6,958 bases of DNA. Source: Methanosarcinaceae archaeon (GTDB lineage Archaea > Halobacteriota > Methanosarcinia > Methanosarcinales > Methanosarcinaceae). Of this stretch, positions 4,995 through 6,958 are shown in pieces. How positions within the stretch are numbered: position 1 is the first letter of the stretch; each line of letters starts with the position of its first letter. Location: the NCBI GenBank assembly GCA_030594665.1, contig JAUVET010000068.1, positions 1-6,958 on the forward strand, given 5' to 3'. A program made the translations under genes and the position numbers. Under the pieces are notes generated by a model. That model had not been told where the DNA came from. It did not search any database and saw only the letters and a list, made by a program, of their open reading frames with translations.

Positions 4995-6958
4995 ATGCTA
5001 CCTGCTGCTCTGGCTTTCATTTCTACGAACGGATATCCGTAATATCTGGATTTTTCCATCTGGAATTTCAGATAGTTATCCAGAATTGTTGTGACCTTAT
5101 CCAGTGGCATCGTGATCTTTTCGGTGTTTTGCAGCACTATCCTGTTTGAATTTACTTCTATGATCTTAAAGGAGCCGTATTTATCGTTTACTTTTAGTTG
5201 ACCGGTATTGTCTGTGTACTGTTCGATATCCGCCTGGACCACGCTGTCGTCTGTTCCGTAGAAGATGCCGTCAACGGTCACAGAAACAACTGTGAATTCT
5301 GCGTCACCTATTTTTTTGGTGTGTTCCAGTGTTTCCCCGGAGTGCAGAAGTTCCTGTTCTACGATGCGATCGTTTTTATAGAGGGTAAGCAGTGCACTGT
5401 TCGAATCCCTGCTGATATCGTTTAGCAGCAATTTATAATCATTTTTGAGTGGAAGTGACTCGCCCAACGGAAGCATCTGTTCCGTATCAAGTATCCGGGA
5501 TGTCAGGACGCCGTCAAATACCAGTGATTCCTGTCCCATGAACCATGTTGTGTTGTCGTGGATATATGCTGTGTATTTTGCTGTTGAGATCACACCATCA
5601 TCCGAGAATGCGGCATCGAATTTTTCGTAAACTGTGTTATTATCCAGATCGTAATGGAATCCCGGGAAGGTGGTTGAATTAAATTCCATAGCCTGTCCTG
5701 TATTGACATTGAAGGTCTTTGCTCTTGCGCGGTGAGTGCCGATATATTTTTTATTAATGAATACGGATGCCTTGTAAGTTTCGTTGGCTACTTTAAAACC
5801 AACAGTGTCACCAAGGATCAATGTCTCGTGCCCTTTTGAAAATGTCAGTGATTCTTTGTTCACAAGTGTTATTTTGTCTTCTGTGATGCCTGTTATCTCA
5901 AACTTACCATATCTATCGCCTTCGTGTATTATGACGGGGTCGTCTGCATACTGGTCAAGATCAACGATCGATATATGTGAATCGCTGTTTTTATCCAGTA
6001 CTTCATCGAGTTTGAAACTCAATACTGTTACTTCGCGGTTGTCGAACTGCATATCACAGGTAAAGTAGTTTCCTTTGCGGACCACATCACGCATTACCGT
6101 CTTACCGTTCTTTGTGAGTTCAAACAATACCAGGTCGTTTGAAACATCTGTTGGCGTGATCTCATAACCCTGACTGAGCGTCCATGATTCGTTGAGTTTG
6201 AGTTTCTTCTCCTTATCCACCCTGTAGATATACGCCAGTAGGTTTGCCCGATCCGGATCAAGCGACTGGTACCACCGGACAAGGAACCAGCCGCGCTTAT
6301 TGGCATCCATTGTTGCGGTGTAGACCGCATCACCGGCGTTTACCAGGCCGTCACCTGTGAAATATATATTGAGCTTATACCCGAAGCCAGTGAATTTTGA
6401 ATTATCCACCAGTATGGAATTCCCTTTTGAGATGTTGTTAACCGGACCCCGTATTTTCACAGGATCAGGTACGATCTTACCCTGCAGCAGCAGGATCTGC
6501 TCAGGGTCAGGTTCTGCGAAGTCGGACATCTTTAAGAAATCGTCAACCGTGCCGCTATATCCGGGTGTTTCCATGACCAGACCATCACCGGAAGGTGTAA
6601 GATCGACCTGCGGCACGTACCGGATATAGAGCGGGTCGGATGGATAGATGAATACCGGCCTGAACACGTTCCACCTGAATATATTTCTCATGTACACAAG
6701 TGAGGGTGAATACGCGAAAATCGCCGAGCCGTTGTTATGGAATACCTCGTACTGCGGATACTCCAGGTATGTTGTCTTACGGTCATTTTCAAGAAGCGTG
6801 CCGTCCGGCAGGTAGACATCATAATCCTTCGCAACAAAACCCGGAGCAATACCATAAAGGTTTTTCGTGCCGTTTATGAATGTCTGCACTTTTATGTATT
6901 CGCCATCATGGGGCAGTGTGAAGATATATCCGATCTCTGAGGGGTCTTTTGTTTCGTT
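4991..6958 (-). CDS. S-layer protein with two tandem domains, N-terminus off the window
   Basis: The frame stays open to the window edge, with 655 visible residues. The GTG at 6889 is internal: the 23 codons before it continue without a stop, so signal peptide and start are missing. Residues below count from the window edge. Two tandem copies of the Methanosarcina-type S-layer domain (PF07752, formerly DUF1608) lie at about 164-393 and 418-635. They repeat the same order: a GFGYKLNIYF / GFHYDLDNNT strand, LNESWTLSQGYEI / LGESLPLKNDYKL, an acidic DLDQYAD / DIEQYTDN segment, YGKFEI / YGSFKI, and LGDTVGFKV / LDNYLKFQM. In Methanosarcina two such domains make the paracrystalline cell coat. Sequons such as NET, NGT, NIS, NES, NST and NTT point to N-glycosylation. 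Unlike the Methanosarcina S-layer protein as I recall it, the C-terminus ends soon after the second domain with no membrane helix. It may be a minor or auxiliary S-layer component. The four-helix protein gene overlaps its stop. Confidence 0.88.
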   Translation of the reverse strand, partial: NETKDPSEIGYIFTLPHDGEYIKVQTFINGTKNLYGIAPGFVAKDYDVYLPDGTLLENDRKTTYLEYPQYEVFHNNGSAIFAYSPSLVYMRNIFRWNVFRPVFIYPSDPLYIRYVPQVDLTPSGDGLVMETPGYSGTVDDFLKMSDFAEPDPEQILLLQGKIVPDPVKIRGPVNNISKGNSILVDNSKFTGFGYKLNIYFTGDGLVNAGDAVYTATMDANKRGWFLVRWYQSLDPDRANLLAYIYRVDKEKKLKLNESWTLSQGYEITPTDVSNDLVLFELTKNGKTVMRDVVRKGNYFTCDMQFDNREVTVLSFKLDEVLDKNSDSHISIVDLDQYADDPVIIHEGDRYGKFEITGITEDKITLVNKESLTFSKGHETLILGDTVGFKVANETYKASVFINKKYIGTHRARAKTFNVNTGQAMEFNSTTFPGFHYDLDNNTVYEKFDAAFSDDGVISTAKYTAYIHDNTTWFMGQESLVFDGVLTSRILDTEQMLPLGESLPLKNDYKLLLNDISRDSNSALLTLYKNDRIVEQELLHSGETLEHTKKIGDAEFTVVSVTVDGIFYGTDDSVVQADIEQYTDNTGQLKVNDKYGSFKIIEVNSNRIVLQNTEKITMPLDKVTTILDNYLKFQMEKSRYYGYPFVEMKARAAGSI

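Noticed and set aside
4991..6889. GTG at 6889 as the start of the S-layer protein
   Set aside because: The same frame continues for 23 more codons to the window edge without a stop, and no signal peptide follows the GTG. The true start is outside the window.
5198..6940. Several reading frames overlapping the S-layer gene
   Set aside because: They are shadows of the long S-layer frame and show no independent start signals or family motifs.

Overview
The window looks like part of a methane-metabolising archaeon of the Methanosarcinales / ANME-2 type. The evidence is a tandem Methanosarcina-type S-layer protein, a DUF1616-type membrane protein, a Tyr-Gly-rich secreted protein, AT-rich archaeal TATA boxes and genes that appear leaderless. 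The genus cannot be fixed from the sequence, and no rRNA or tRNA is present.

Layout. 1-752 (minus): start of a secreted, N-glycosylation-rich protein whose 3' end lies off the left edge; it has its own TATA box and ribosome binding site. 753-1560: palindromes, a possible decayed reading frame (minus), and a 212-bp transposon-like element that splits it. 1562-1873 (minus) and 1932-3353 (plus): a short DUF1616-like membrane protein and a GT-C-like membrane glycosyltransferase candidate, diverging from one TATA-like tract. 3342-4541: a repeat-rich block with a GxxExxY-family PD-(D/E)XK protein gene (minus) in the middle. 4557-6958 (minus): a two-domain S-layer protein, N-terminus off the right edge, overlapping by 4 bases a four-helix membrane protein. 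Most genes concern the cell envelope: surface protein, secreted protein, and membrane proteins possibly involved in surface glycans.

The most notable content is the repeat structure. First, two elements (1237-1448 and 3434-3815) share ends of the form CATnnGTCATCGGTTAA in inverted orientation. Each is flanked by a 10-bp direct repeat, perfect for the first and 9/10 for the second. They encode no transposase, so they look like non-autonomous (MITE-like) transposons. Second, a 90-bp hairpin repeat with 20-bp AT-rich spacers (110-bp period) occurs as copies A, B, C, D and E around the GxxExxY gene, all in the same orientation. Element 2 landed in the spacer between A and B, so it is younger than the array. 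Third, both systems are built from the same 9-10 base units (ATCCGTG and, once, ATCCTGT) folded into long imperfect hairpins. The link between this hairpin family and the GxxExxY nuclease-like gene is the best candidate here for an undescribed system, but its function is inference.
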